This document shows, one piece after another, positions 48,179-59,721 of a stretch of 64,000 bases of DNA (position 1 is its first letter; every line of letters starts with the position of its first letter). The notes under the pieces were generated by a model. The model saw only the letters and a list, made by a program, of their open reading frames with translations, searched no databases and had not been told where the DNA came from. Source of the stretch: Bordetella petrii (lineage in GTDB: Bacteria > Pseudomonadota > Gammaproteobacteria > Burkholderiales > Burkholderiaceae_B). A program made the position numbers and the translations under genes. The stretch is taken from NCBI RefSeq assembly GCF_017356245.1, contig NZ_JAFMZZ010000001.1, positions 3,336,949 to 3,400,948 on the forward strand. The letters run 5' to 3'.

Positions 48179-49162
48179 ATGACGACCGAAGACGATACGC
48201 TGCTGGTCCTGGACATGCACGCGGTGGACAGGCTGCTGGGCATGGAACAGGTATCCGAAGCCGTGGCCGAAGCCTTCCTGCTGCACAGCCGCGCGCAGGG
48301 GCGGGTGTTTCCGGTGATCCGCGAGCGGCTGCACACCGGCGGCGTGTTCGGCATCAAGGCCGGCGACGTGGCCAGCCAGGACCTGCTGGGCTATAAGGCC
48401 GCCGGCTTCTGGCCGGCCAACCGCCAGGCCGGCGGCGAGCCGCACCAGGCTACGGTCATGCTGTTCGACCCGGCGACGGGGCGGCCAACCTGCCTGCTGG
48501 ACGGCAATGCCATCACCACCATGCGCACCGGCGCGGCCGGCGGCCTGGGCCTGGCCCGGCTGGCGCGGCCCGACAGCGTCTCGCTGGCGTTGTTCGGCTC
48601 GGGCGTGCAGGCCGCGGTTCAGTTGCGTTTTGCGCTGCGCGCACTGCCGGGGTTGCGCCGGGTGCGCTATATGACGGCCGAAGGCAAGCCGGATGCCCGC
48701 TTTGCGGCCCGCTTCGAGGGCCAGGTCGAGCTGCTGCACAGCGCCGACGGCGATGCCGCGGTGGCCGACAGCGATGTAGTGATCACGGCCACGCCGGGAG
48801 CCCGCATCTTGTTCAACGCCGATGCCGTGCGGCCCGGCACGCACGTGACCGCCGTGGGCGCCGACACCAAGGGCAAGCGCGAACTGCCCGAGGGCCTGCT
48901 GCCGCGGGCCCGGGTATTTGTCGACGATGCGGCGCAGTCGCGCCAGATTGGCGAACTGCAGTGGGCGCCGGACACCCCCTGCACCGAGATCGGGGCGGTG
49001 CTGGACGGCGCCGCGCCGGGCCGCGCGGCGCCGGAAGACATCACGCTGTTCGACATGACCGGCATCGCGCTGCAGGATCTGACGGTGGCGCGCATGCTGT
49101 ACCGCCGCGCGCGGGACGAGGGCGTGGGCGCCGCGCTGCCCTGGCCGTGGCGCGCGGGTTGA
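48179..49162 (+). CDS. Ornithine cyclodeaminase family protein
   Basis: A 327-residue member of the OCD/mu-crystallin family. The NAD-binding part contains LALFGSGVQAAVQLRFALRA and VVITATPGARILF. Family members include ornithine cyclodeaminase, alanine dehydrogenase, ketimine reductase and iminosuccinate reductase. AAGGAAA precedes the ATG, 10 bp after the DSD1 gene, so the two act together. An imine-reducing or deaminating step on the product of the PLP enzyme is likely. Confidence 0.88.
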   Translation: MTTEDDTLLVLDMHAVDRLLGMEQVSEAVAEAFLLHSRAQGRVFPVIRERLHTGGVFGIKAGDVASQDLLGYKAAGFWPANRQAGGEPHQATVMLFDPATGRPTCLLDGNAITTMRTGAAGGLGLARLARPDSVSLALFGSGVQAAVQLRFALRALPGLRRVRYMTAEGKPDARFAARFEGQVELLHSADGDAAVADSDVVITATPGARILFNADAVRPGTHVTAVGADTKGKRELPEGLLPRARVFVDDAAQSRQIGELQWAPDTPCTEIGAVLDGAAPGRAAPEDITLFDMTGIALQDLTVARMLYRRARDEGVGAALPWPWRAG

Positions 49163-49171
49163 GCGCCGCGG

Positions 49172-49624
49172 CTACATGCCGATGCCGCGCGCCATCAGCG
49201 CGGCGAACAGCGGCAGCAGCACGAACAGGTGGGTTTCCAGCATGACCCAGCGGCGGGCGCGCTTGATATCTGTGTCGGCCGGGACGTAGCCGGGCTGTTG
49301 CCGCGCCTGCTTCTGCCAGCGCAGGAAGGTCAGCGTGGGCGGAATGGAACAGAGTCCGATGATGACGAACAGCGCGATCTTGGCGTGGAACCAGGGGTTG
49401 GCCATGTAGAAGGCGACGCCTTTCACACCCAGGGTCAGGCGCAGCAGTCCGGTAATCAGCACCGCCAGGGCCGATACCAGGTACAGGCGGTCGTACAGCG
49501 CCAGGCGCCTGACGGTGTCCGGCGGCAGGCCCGGGCGCAGCAGCACGGCCTCGGCGGTCATGATGACGATGAGTACAAAAATGGCCAGGTAGTGAAACCA
49601 GGCGAGCAGAGCGTCTTGCAGCAT
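49172..49624 (-). CDS. DUF2214-family membrane protein
   Basis: A 150-residue integral membrane protein with four hydrophobic helices. It matches the DUF2214 pattern (starting LLAWFHYLAIFVLIVIMTAE, with MANPWFHAKIALFVIIGLCS in the middle). Topology and conserved His residues recall HemJ/CopD-like proteins, but the function is unknown. It converges on the cyclodeaminase-family gene and is divergent from proP. Confidence 0.8.
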   Translation of the reverse strand: MLQDALLAWFHYLAIFVLIVIMTAEAVLLRPGLPPDTVRRLALYDRLYLVSALAVLITGLLRLTLGVKGVAFYMANPWFHAKIALFVIIGLCSIPPTLTFLRWQKQARQQPGYVPADTDIKRARRWVMLETHLFVLLPLFAALMARGIGM

Positions 49625-49807
49625 GGTGGCTCCAGAGGGCGGGGTACTGAGTTTGTACCATTACCAGCATGGCAACCCGGGGCGCGCATCAAGAGCGGCC
49701 GGTCCAGAAGTAGAATTTGCGGGTGGCGGGCGCAATGGGCCAGGCGCGCCGGCGTTGGCCAACAGCCCAGAAGCCCTTTCTTCTGCACAACGATAGGAAG
49801 CCGATTC

Positions 49808-51340
49808 ATGACACAGTCATCTGAAGCGTCACAGCAGGCCCGGCCATTGCAGATTGGCGATATCACGGTCATTGACAATACCAAGCTCAAGAAGGCCGTG
49901 ACGGCCGCCGCGCTTGGCAACGCGATGGAGTGGTTCGACTTCGGGGTCTACGGCTTCGTCGCCTTCGCGCTGGGCAAGGTGTTCTTCCCCGACGCATCGC
50001 CCACTGTCCAGATTGTCGCCGCGCTGGGCACGTTCTCGGTGCCATTTCTGGTACGGCCGCTGGGGGGCGTTTTTTTCGGCGTCATGGGAGACCGCTTCGG
50101 CCGGCAAAAAGTCCTGTCGCTGACCATCATCATCATGGCGGTCAGCACCTTTTGCATCGGCCTGATCCCGTCATACCGGTCGATCGGGCTGTGGGCTCCC
50201 GTTCTGCTGCTGTTGTGCAAACTCGCCCAGGGGTTTTCCGTGGGCGGCGAATACACCGGGGCGGCCGTCTTTGTGGCCGAGTATGCGCCCGACCGGCGGC
50301 GCGGGTTCCTGGGCAGCTGGCTCGACTTCGGCTCCATCGCCGGTTTCGTGCTGGGCGCCGGCCTGGTGGTGCTGCTGCAGACCATCCTGGCGGAACAGGC
50401 ATTCCTGGACTGGGGCTGGCGCATGCCGTTTTTCGTGGCCGGACCGCTGGGGCTGCTGGGGCTGTACCTGCGCCATGCCGCCGAAGAAACGCCCGCCTTC
50501 ACGCAGCAGCTGGAAAAAATGGAAAAAGAAGACCGGGACGCCGTGCAGGAGCGGCCCACCGTGTCTTTCCGGGAAATCTTCTCGAAATACCGCAAGGCCC
50601 TGCTGATTTGCGTGGGCATGGTGCTGGTGACCAACATCACCTATTACATGCTGCTGACCTACATGCCCACGTATCTGTCCGGCAGCCTGGGCTATTCCGA
50701 AGAACACGGCGTGCTGATCATCGTCGTGGTGATGATAGGGATGCTGTTCGTGCAGCCCGTGGTGGGATTCTTCAGCGACAAGGTCGGGCGCAAGCCTTTT
50801 CTGCTGACCGGCAGCCTGGGCCTGCTGGTGCTGTCGGTGCCGGCTTTCCACTTCATCGGCAGCGACAATACCGGCCTGATTTTCCTGGGGCTGCTGTTCA
50901 TTGCCGTGCTGCTGAACTGCCTGACCGGCGTGATGGCCTCGACGCTGCCGGCCTTGTTTCCCACGCGCATTCGCTACAGCGCGCTGGCAAGCTCGTTCAA
51001 TATAGCCATCATTATTGCCGGCCTGACGCCGACCCTGGCCGCCTGGCTGGTGGAAGAAACGGACAACCTGCTGATGCCCGCCTTTTATCTGATGGCGGCA
51101 TCCGTGATCGGGCTGGTGACGTCCTTTTTTCTGCCCGAGACGGCAAACCGGCCGCTGCGCGGCGACACGCCCAGCGCGTCCAGCCACCGCGAGGCCAAGA
51201 TCCTGCTGCAACAGGCCTACGACCATATCGAAGAAAGGGTGGGCGACGTCGAGGCCGAAATTGCGGCGCTGGAAGAAAAACTCGAGGCGTTGCGGCAACG
51301 CCGCCAGCAGCTGGCCGACCGCCATCCCGACCTGGACTGA
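49808..51340 (+). CDS. proP: MFS proton symporter ProP-like (osmoprotectant / metabolite)
   Basis: A 510-residue major facilitator of the ProP/metabolite-H+ symporter group with twelve membrane helices. Loop motifs GVMGDRFGRQKVLS and FFSDKVGRKPFLLT are typical of the family. The C-terminal 50 residues form a heptad-rich coiled coil (AEIAALEEKLEALRQRRQQL), a feature of osmosensing ProP. Transport of proline or glycine betaine is likely but a related substrate cannot be excluded. AGGA precedes the ATG. Confidence 0.85.
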   Translation: MTQSSEASQQARPLQIGDITVIDNTKLKKAVTAAALGNAMEWFDFGVYGFVAFALGKVFFPDASPTVQIVAALGTFSVPFLVRPLGGVFFGVMGDRFGRQKVLSLTIIIMAVSTFCIGLIPSYRSIGLWAPVLLLLCKLAQGFSVGGEYTGAAVFVAEYAPDRRRGFLGSWLDFGSIAGFVLGAGLVVLLQTILAEQAFLDWGWRMPFFVAGPLGLLGLYLRHAAEETPAFTQQLEKMEKEDRDAVQERPTVSFREIFSKYRKALLICVGMVLVTNITYYMLLTYMPTYLSGSLGYSEEHGVLIIVVVMIGMLFVQPVVGFFSDKVGRKPFLLTGSLGLLVLSVPAFHFIGSDNTGLIFLGLLFIAVLLNCLTGVMASTLPALFPTRIRYSALASSFNIAIIIAGLTPTLAAWLVEETDNLLMPAFYLMAASVIGLVTSFFLPETANRPLRGDTPSASSHREAKILLQQAYDHIEERVGDVEAEIAALEEKLEALRQRRQQLADRHPDLD

Positions 51341-51413
51341 GGCGGGCGGCCGCGGCGCCGTCCGCCCGCCCGACCGAAGCGCGCGCGGCGGCGCGGCGCG
51401 CCGCGCGCTTCGG
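51341..51413. terminator. Twin hairpins between convergent proP and maeB
   Basis: The first stem pairs GGCGGGCGG (51341-51349) with CCGCCCGCC (51362-51370). The second pairs CCGAAGCGCGCG (51374-51385) with CGCGCGCTTCGG (51402-51413). Neither has a T-run. They lie tail to tail between the two stop codons and probably mark both transcript ends. Confidence 0.55.
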
Positions 51414-51419
51414 AGCGGA

Positions 51420-53708
51420 TCAGGAACGCTGCCTGGCGGCTTCTTGCTGCGCGTCCACCACTGCCAGCGCTGTCATGTTGACGATGCGGCGCACCGTGGC
51501 GCTGGTGGTCAGGATGTGCACCGGACGGGCCGCGCCCAGCAGGATGGGGCCCATGGCGATGCCGTTGCTGCCGGTCATCTTGAGCATGTTGTAAGTGATG
51601 TTGCCGGTATCCAGGTTCGGCATGACCAGCAGGTTGGCCGGCCCCTTCAGCTTGCTGTCGGGGTAGGCCAGCACGCGGATTTTTTCCGACAGCGCGGCAT
51701 CGGCGTGCATTTCGCCGTCGACTTCCAGCTCGGGCGCGCGTTCTTCGACCAGGCGGCGCGCCTCGGCCATCTTGAGCGACGACTCGGTCATGCGGCTGCC
51801 GAAGTTGGAGTGCGACAGCAGGGCGATCTTGGGCACCACGCCGAAACGCAGCATTTCATCGGCGGCCTGCACCGTGATGCTGGCGACTTCTTCGGCCGAC
51901 GGGTTTTCGTTGACATGCGTGTCGGCGATGAACAGCGTCTGGTCGGGCAGCATCAGCACGTTCAGCGCGGCATAGGTCTGGCCGGGCTTGCGGCCGATGA
52001 TCTCGTCCACGTACTTGAGCTGGTTGTCGTACTTGCTGGCCACGCCGCACAGCAGCGCGTCGGCGTCGCCGCGGCGCAGCAGCATCGCGCCGATCAGCGT
52101 GTTGTGCTTGCGGATCATCGCCTTGGCGATGGCCGGCGTGACGCCTTCGCGGCCCTTGAGCTGGTAGTAGGCGTTCCAGGTTTCGTTGAAGCGATTGTCG
52201 TCTTCGGGATCGACGATCTCGATGTTCTGGCCGGCCACCAGGCGCAGGCCGGCTTTCTTGACGCGCATCTCGATGACCGAAGGGCGGCCCACCAGAATGG
52301 GGCGCGCCAGATTTTCGTCGACCACCGTCTGCGCCGCGCGCAGTACGCGCTCGTCTTCGCCGTCGGCGTAGATGACGCGCTTGGGCGCCTTCTTGGCCTG
52401 GGCGAACAGCGGGCGCATCAGCTGGCCCGAGTGATAGACGAAGCCCATCAGCTTCTGGCGGTAGGCCTCGATGTCTTCGATGGGGCGCGCGGCCACGCCG
52501 GAATCGACGGCGGCCTGGGCCACGGCCGGCGCGATCTGCACGATCAGGCGCGGGTCGAAGGGCTTGGGGATGATGTAGTCGGGGCCGAATGACAGTTCCT
52601 GCCCGGCATAGGCGCGCGCGACTTCATCGTTCTGCTCGGCCTGGGCCAGTTCGGCGATGGCCTTCACGCACGCCAGCTTCATTTCTTCGGTGATGCGCGT
52701 GGCGCCGGCGTCCATGGCGCCGCGGAAGATGAAGGGGAAGCACAGCACGTTGTTGACCTGGTTCGGGTAGTCGGACCGGCCGGTGGCGATGATGCAGTCG
52801 GGGCGCGCGGCACGCGCCACTTCGGGGCGGATCTCGGGCTCGGGGTTGGCCAGGGCCAGGATCAGCGGCTGGTCGGCCATGGTCTTGACCATCTCGGCGG
52901 TCAGCACGCCGGCGGCCGAGCAGCCCAGGAACACGTCGGCGCCGTTGACCACATCGGCCAGCGTGCGGGCGTCGGTCTTTTGCGCGTAGCGTTTCTTGTT
53001 GGCCTCCATGTTCTCGTCGCGGCCGTCCCAGATGACGCCGCGCGAATCCACGACATAGATGTGCTCGCGCTTGATGCCCAGGTGCACCAGCAGGTCCAGG
53101 CAGGCAATGGCCGCGGCGCCCGCGCCCGATACCGCCAGCTTGACCTGGGAGATGTCCTTGCCGACCACTTTCAGGCCGTTCAGGATGGCGGCCGACGAGA
53201 TGATGGCGGTGCCGTGCTGGTCGTCATGGAAGACGGGTATCTTCATGCGCTCGCGCAGCTTCTTCTCGATGTAGAAGCATTCGGGCGCCTTGATGTCTTC
53301 CAGGTTGACGCCGCCCAGCGTGGGCTCGAGCGCGGCGATGATGTCGACCAGCTTGTCAGGGTCGTTTTCGGCCAGTTCGATGTCGAACACGTCGATGCCG
53401 GCGAATTTCTTGAACAGGCAGCCTTTGCCTTCCATGACCGGCTTGGCGGCCAGCGGGCCGATGTTGCCCAGCCCCAGCACGGCGGTGCCGTTGGTGATGA
53501 CGCCCACCAGGTTGGCGCGCGAGGTGTATTTCGACGCCGCATCGTCGCCCTGGTCGAAAATGGCCATGCAGGCGGCGGCCACGCCCGGCGAGTATGCCAG
53601 CGACAAGTCGTCCTGGTTGGCCAGGGTCTTGGTGGGCACTACCGAGATTTTGCCGGGAGTAGGGTAGGCGTGGTAGTCGAGCGCCAGTTTGGTAAGAGTT
53701 TCGTCCAT
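51420..53708 (-). CDS. maeB: NADP-dependent malic enzyme with phosphotransacetylase-like domain
   Basis: A 762-residue MaeB-type malic enzyme that decarboxylates malate to pyruvate. Residues about 1-430 are the malic enzyme part with motifs [14 protein letters not shown] and the NAD(P) fold [16 protein letters not shown]. The rest is a phosphotransacetylase-like domain that regulates activity. Length fits E. coli MaeB closely (759). It gives pyruvate for the neighbouring E1. Confidence 0.95.
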   Translation of the reverse strand: MDETLTKLALDYHAYPTPGKISVVPTKTLANQDDLSLAYSPGVAAACMAIFDQGDDAASKYTSRANLVGVITNGTAVLGLGNIGPLAAKPVMEGKGCLFKKFAGIDVFDIELAENDPDKLVDIIAALEPTLGGVNLEDIKAPECFYIEKKLRERMKIPVFHDDQHGTAIISSAAILNGLKVVGKDISQVKLAVSGAGAAAIACLDLLVHLGIKREHIYVVDSRGVIWDGRDENMEANKKRYAQKTDARTLADVVNGADVFLGCSAAGVLTAEMVKTMADQPLILALANPEPEIRPEVARAARPDCIIATGRSDYPNQVNNVLCFPFIFRGAMDAGATRITEEMKLACVKAIAELAQAEQNDEVARAYAGQELSFGPDYIIPKPFDPRLIVQIAPAVAQAAVDSGVAARPIEDIEAYRQKLMGFVYHSGQLMRPLFAQAKKAPKRVIYADGEDERVLRAAQTVVDENLARPILVGRPSVIEMRVKKAGLRLVAGQNIEIVDPEDDNRFNETWNAYYQLKGREGVTPAIAKAMIRKHNTLIGAMLLRRGDADALLCGVASKYDNQLKYVDEIIGRKPGQTYAALNVLMLPDQTLFIADTHVNENPSAEEVASITVQAADEMLRFGVVPKIALLSHSNFGSRMTESSLKMAEARRLVEERAPELEVDGEMHADAALSEKIRVLAYPDSKLKGPANLLVMPNLDTGNITYNMLKMTGSNGIAMGPILLGAARPVHILTTSATVRRIVNMTALAVVDAQQEAARQRS

Positions 53709-53747
53709 GCTGATGAGAGGCCTTGCGGCACGGCTGACAAAGTAGAA

Positions 53748-53768
53748 GACGGGCCGCCAGGGCCCGTC
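53748..53768 (-). other. Hairpin in the maeB leader
   Basis: GACGGGCC and GGCCCGTC pair perfectly around a 5-nt loop, 40-60 bp before the maeB start codon. It may take part in leader-level control; no riboswitch family was recognised. Confidence 0.4.
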
Positions 53769-53856
53769 CCGAAAATGCGAAGGCGTCTATTTCAACAGAA
53801 AGTAGCCGTAGATGTTTGCTGCGGTGCAGCGTAAAACCTGTGTGGCGTGGATATTG

Positions 53857-53960
53857 CCAGGTGTCCGACTCCCGCAGGGTGTCGGACGCCGTACGATTGA
53901 GACGGCTGCGGCTTACTTCGGTGTCAGGCGCCTGGCGGAACCTGACACCTGGTAGTCCGG
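53857..53960. repeat. Two-hairpin intergenic repeat, copy B
   Basis: Hairpin 1 has arms GGTGTCCGAC (53860-53869) and GTCGGACGCC (53881-53890), then the linker GTACGATTGAGAC, ACTTCG and hairpin 2 with arms GGTGTCAGG (53920-53928) and CCTGACACC (53941-53949). It matches copy A at 33611-33720 along its length. It sits in the 268-bp gap between maeB and the E1 gene, which holds no ORF of note. Confidence 0.75.
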
Positions 53961-53976
53961 CGCCGGGCGGCGTCGC

Positions 53977-56640
<2,664 letters not shown>

Positions 56641-56766
56641 GGCGGCAATGTCTCCGGTGAAGCGCCCATGCTATCGCTTTCGTCCTGGCATGAGTGATCG
56701 AAAATGCGCCAGGAAAGCCGTATCAACGGCATAATGTGCCGCAATAGTCATTTTCAGTGGATGAAT

Positions 56767-57234
56767 ATGCCGGCTCCGCTCGACAGTACCGACCGCCGCA
56801 TTCTGGCTATCCTGCAAACCGACTCCAGCCTGACCAATGTCGAACTGGCGCGCCGCGTGCATCTGTCGCCCTCGCCCTGCCTGGCCCGGGTCAAGGCGCT
56901 GGAGGCGGCCGGAGTGATCCGCGGCTACGTTGCCCTGGCCGATCCGCTGCAGCTGGGCCTGAGCCTGAATGTGTTCATCCAGGTCAGCCTGGAGAAGCAG
57001 GTCGAACCTGAACTCGAGCGCTTCCAGAACGCCATGGCCGAATGCCCGGAAGTGATGGAGTGCTATTTGATGAGCGGCGATTCCGATTACCTGCTGCGCG
57101 TGGTCGTGCCCGACATGCAGGGCCTGGAGCGCTTCGTCGTCAGCCGCCTGTCGCGCATCCCGGGGGTGCGCAACATCCGTTCGGGGTTCGCGCTGAAGCA
57201 GGTCAAATACCAGACCGCGCTGCCGCTGGGCTGA
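56767..57234 (+). CDS. Lrp/AsnC-family transcriptional regulator
   Basis: A 155-residue Lrp-type regulator. An N-terminal helix-turn-helix ([20 protein letters not shown], then [20 protein letters not shown]) is followed by the RAM ligand domain. It is divergent from the E1 gene, which it probably controls in answer to an amino acid. The ATG at 56767 (after TGGATGAAT) was chosen; an ATG at 56761 and earlier ones are possible. MdeR-like regulation is an inference. Confidence 0.9.
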   Translation: MPAPLDSTDRRILAILQTDSSLTNVELARRVHLSPSPCLARVKALEAAGVIRGYVALADPLQLGLSLNVFIQVSLEKQVEPELERFQNAMAECPEVMECYLMSGDSDYLLRVVVPDMQGLERFVVSRLSRIPGVRNIRSGFALKQVKYQTALPLG

Positions 57235-57295
57235 AGGGCGCCGGCAAAACGGGCGGCGTAGAATCGGCGGATTGACTGCCTGGAGCCGCTACCCC

Positions 57296-59362
57296 ATGAC
57301 CGACCCCGCCCGCGTTCCCGATTCGATCACGCTGCCCGAGCTGACCGTGCGCGGGGTAATCATCGGCGCCCTGATCACGGTGGTGTTCACCGCGTCGAAC
57401 GTGTTCCTGGGCCTGAAGGTCGGGCTTACCTTCTCGTCGGCCATTCCGGCGGCGGTGATCTCGATGTCGGTGCTGCGGCTGTTCAGCAACGCCAACATCC
57501 TGGAAAACAACATGGTGCAGACGCAGGCCTCGGCCGCGGGCACCTTGTCGGCCATTATTTTCATTCTGCCGGCGCTGGTCATGATGGGGCACTGGCAGGG
57601 CTTTCCGTTCTGGCAGACGCTGGGCATCTGCGCGGCCGGCGGCATGCTGGGCGTGATGTTCACCATTCCGCTGCGCCACATCATGGTGGTGCAGAGCGAC
57701 CTGCCGTATCCCGAAGGGGTGGCGGCGGCCGAGATCCTGCGGGTGGGCAGCGGCGGCGGCGAATCCGGCAAGCCGGCCGGGCCGGCCGCGCCAGCCAGAC
57801 CCGCGCCCACCGGCATGGCCGACATCATCAGCGGCGCGGGCGTGGCCGCCGCCGTCAGCTTCGCCGGCAACGGCCTGCGCATCCTGGGCGACGGGGTCAG
57901 CCTGTGGCCCACGATCGGCGCGGCGGTGTTCCGCCTGCCCATGGGGTTTTCGCTGGCGCTGCTGGGCGCCGGCTACCTGATCGGCATCGTGGCCGGCCTG
58001 GCCATGCTGACCGGGCTGGTGATCGCCTGGGGAGTGGCCGTGCCGGTGCTGACCTCGCTGGGCACCATGCCGGCGGGCCAGTCGGTGGCCGACTACGCCA
58101 CCGGCCTGTGGAGTTCGCAGGTGCGCTTCATCGGCGCCGGCGTGATCGGCGTGGGCGCCATCTGGACACTGGCCACGCTGTTCATGCCCATGGTGCGCGG
58201 CATCAAGACCTCGTTCGCGGCGTTCGCCCCGGCCGGCCGGGCCGCCCAGGGCGCCGCGCCGCGCACCGAGCAAGACCTGCCGGCGCGCTGGATTTCACTG
58301 GTGACGCTGGTGCTGGTGGCCATCCTGGTAGCCACCTTTGCCGTGTTCCTGCGCGCCGAGCCCGTCACGGCCGGCAGCGTGGCCATGCTGGTGGCCTATT
58401 CCGTGGCGTTCGCCTTCATTTTCGGCTTCCTGGTGGCGGCGGCCTGCGGCTACATGGCCGGGCTGGTGGGCTCGTCCACCAGCCCGATCTCGGGCGTGGG
58501 CATCGTGGCCATCGTGCTGGTGTCGCTGCTGGTGCTGGCGCTGGAAAGCGCCGGCGGGCTGCTGAGCACCCCTGACGGCGTGCAGATGGCCATCGCCCTG
58601 GCCATCTTCACCACCTCGGCGGTGGTGGCGGTGGCTTCGATCTCGAACGACAACCTGCAAGACCTGAAAACCGGCTGGCTGGTGGGGGCGACCCCCTGGC
58701 GCCAGCAGGTGGCGCTGCTGATCGGCTGCGTGGTGGGCGCGGCCGTGATCTCGCCGGTGCTCGAACTGCTGTACAACGCCTACGGCTTTGCCGACGCGCT
58801 GCCGCGCCCGGGCATGGATCCCGCCGCCGCCCTGTCGGCGCCCCAGGCCACGCTGATGCTGGCCATCGCGCGCGGCATTTTCACCCACCAGCTGAACTGG
58901 GCCATGATCCTGATCGGCATGGCGGTGGGGCTGGGGCTGATCCTGGTCGACCAGGTGCTGAAGCGCACTTGCGCCGTCGCCCGCATGCCGGTACTGGCGG
59001 TGGGCATCGGCATTTACCTGCCGCCCACGGTCAGCGCGCCGCTGGTGGTGGGGGCGGTGCTGGCCTGGCTGCTCGAACGCGCGCTGCGCCGGCGGGCCCG
59101 CCGCGCCGGCCAGCCTTACGAGACGCATGCCGAACTGCCCAACCGGCGCGGCACCCTGCTGGCCTCGGGCCTGATCGTGGGCGAGAGCCTGGTGGGCGTG
59201 CTGATGGCGGCCATTATCGGCGCCACGGGCGAAGAGGCGCCGCTGGCCCTGGCGGGCGAAAGCTTCGCCAACGCCGCTTCGTGGCTGGGGCTGGCGGTAT
59301 TCGCGCTGGTGGCCGTGCTGTTCTACCGCCGCACCCTGGCCGCCGCCCCGGCGCGCGCCTAG
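57296..59362 (+). CDS. OPT-family oligopeptide transporter
   Basis: A 688-residue membrane protein of the OPT family with about 14-16 helices. It begins with LPELTVRGVIIGALITVVFT and carries the family segment SNVFLGLKVGLTFSSAIPAA and QSDLPYPEGVAAAEILRVG. Members import peptides or metal chelates by proton symport. GGAG lies 10 nt before the ATG. It follows the Lrp gene by 61 bp and could be part of the same regulon. Confidence 0.9.
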   Translation: MTDPARVPDSITLPELTVRGVIIGALITVVFTASNVFLGLKVGLTFSSAIPAAVISMSVLRLFSNANILENNMVQTQASAAGTLSAIIFILPALVMMGHWQGFPFWQTLGICAAGGMLGVMFTIPLRHIMVVQSDLPYPEGVAAAEILRVGSGGGESGKPAGPAAPARPAPTGMADIISGAGVAAAVSFAGNGLRILGDGVSLWPTIGAAVFRLPMGFSLALLGAGYLIGIVAGLAMLTGLVIAWGVAVPVLTSLGTMPAGQSVADYATGLWSSQVRFIGAGVIGVGAIWTLATLFMPMVRGIKTSFAAFAPAGRAAQGAAPRTEQDLPARWISLVTLVLVAILVATFAVFLRAEPVTAGSVAMLVAYSVAFAFIFGFLVAAACGYMAGLVGSSTSPISGVGIVAIVLVSLLVLALESAGGLLSTPDGVQMAIALAIFTTSAVVAVASISNDNLQDLKTGWLVGATPWRQQVALLIGCVVGAAVISPVLELLYNAYGFADALPRPGMDPAAALSAPQATLMLAIARGIFTHQLNWAMILIGMAVGLGLILVDQVLKRTCAVARMPVLAVGIGIYLPPTVSAPLVVGAVLAWLLERALRRRARRAGQPYETHAELPNRRGTLLASGLIVGESLVGVLMAAIIGATGEEAPLALAGESFANAASWLGLAVFALVAVLFYRRTLAAAPARA

Positions 59363-59721
59363 GGCCTGGCCACATTGAAAGCGGCCGGCGAACCGGCCTG
59401 CACGGCGGTTCGTGGTTTTCGCGTCACAGGGCGGCGCGCCGCCGGCCGCGCCGATGCCGTGCAATGGCGGCTCGTAGCGGGCATCATGGCGGATGTTGCG
59501 CCGGCCATGCTGCCATGGAATGGCGCCATGCCCTGGAGTAGGGCCGGCCGCGGCGCGGCGACAAGACAGGCGCAAATCGTAAGGGTTATACTTTCAGGCC
59601 ATACGGCTTTCAAGGCTTGTACGCGCCTTCTGCCCCTGCTATCCGCTAAACGGGAAGCCCGTGTCGCGGAAGGTTTTCCTGCATCGTATCGAGTGAAGCA
59701 CTCGTCAAGGTGAAGCAATAT
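59363..59721. other. Intergenic region before odhA
   Basis: This 359-bp gap has no supported gene. A 6-bp stem (GGCCGG with CCGGCC around CGAA) near 59383-59398 lies after the OPT gene. The second half holds a TATACT-like -10 box near 59587 and a leader ending AAGGTG, which serves odhA. Confidence 0.55.

Noticed and set aside
59359..59718. Small minus- and plus-strand frames in the gap before odhA
   Set aside because: No ribosome site, no recognisable family, and the region fits the odhA leader and promoter.
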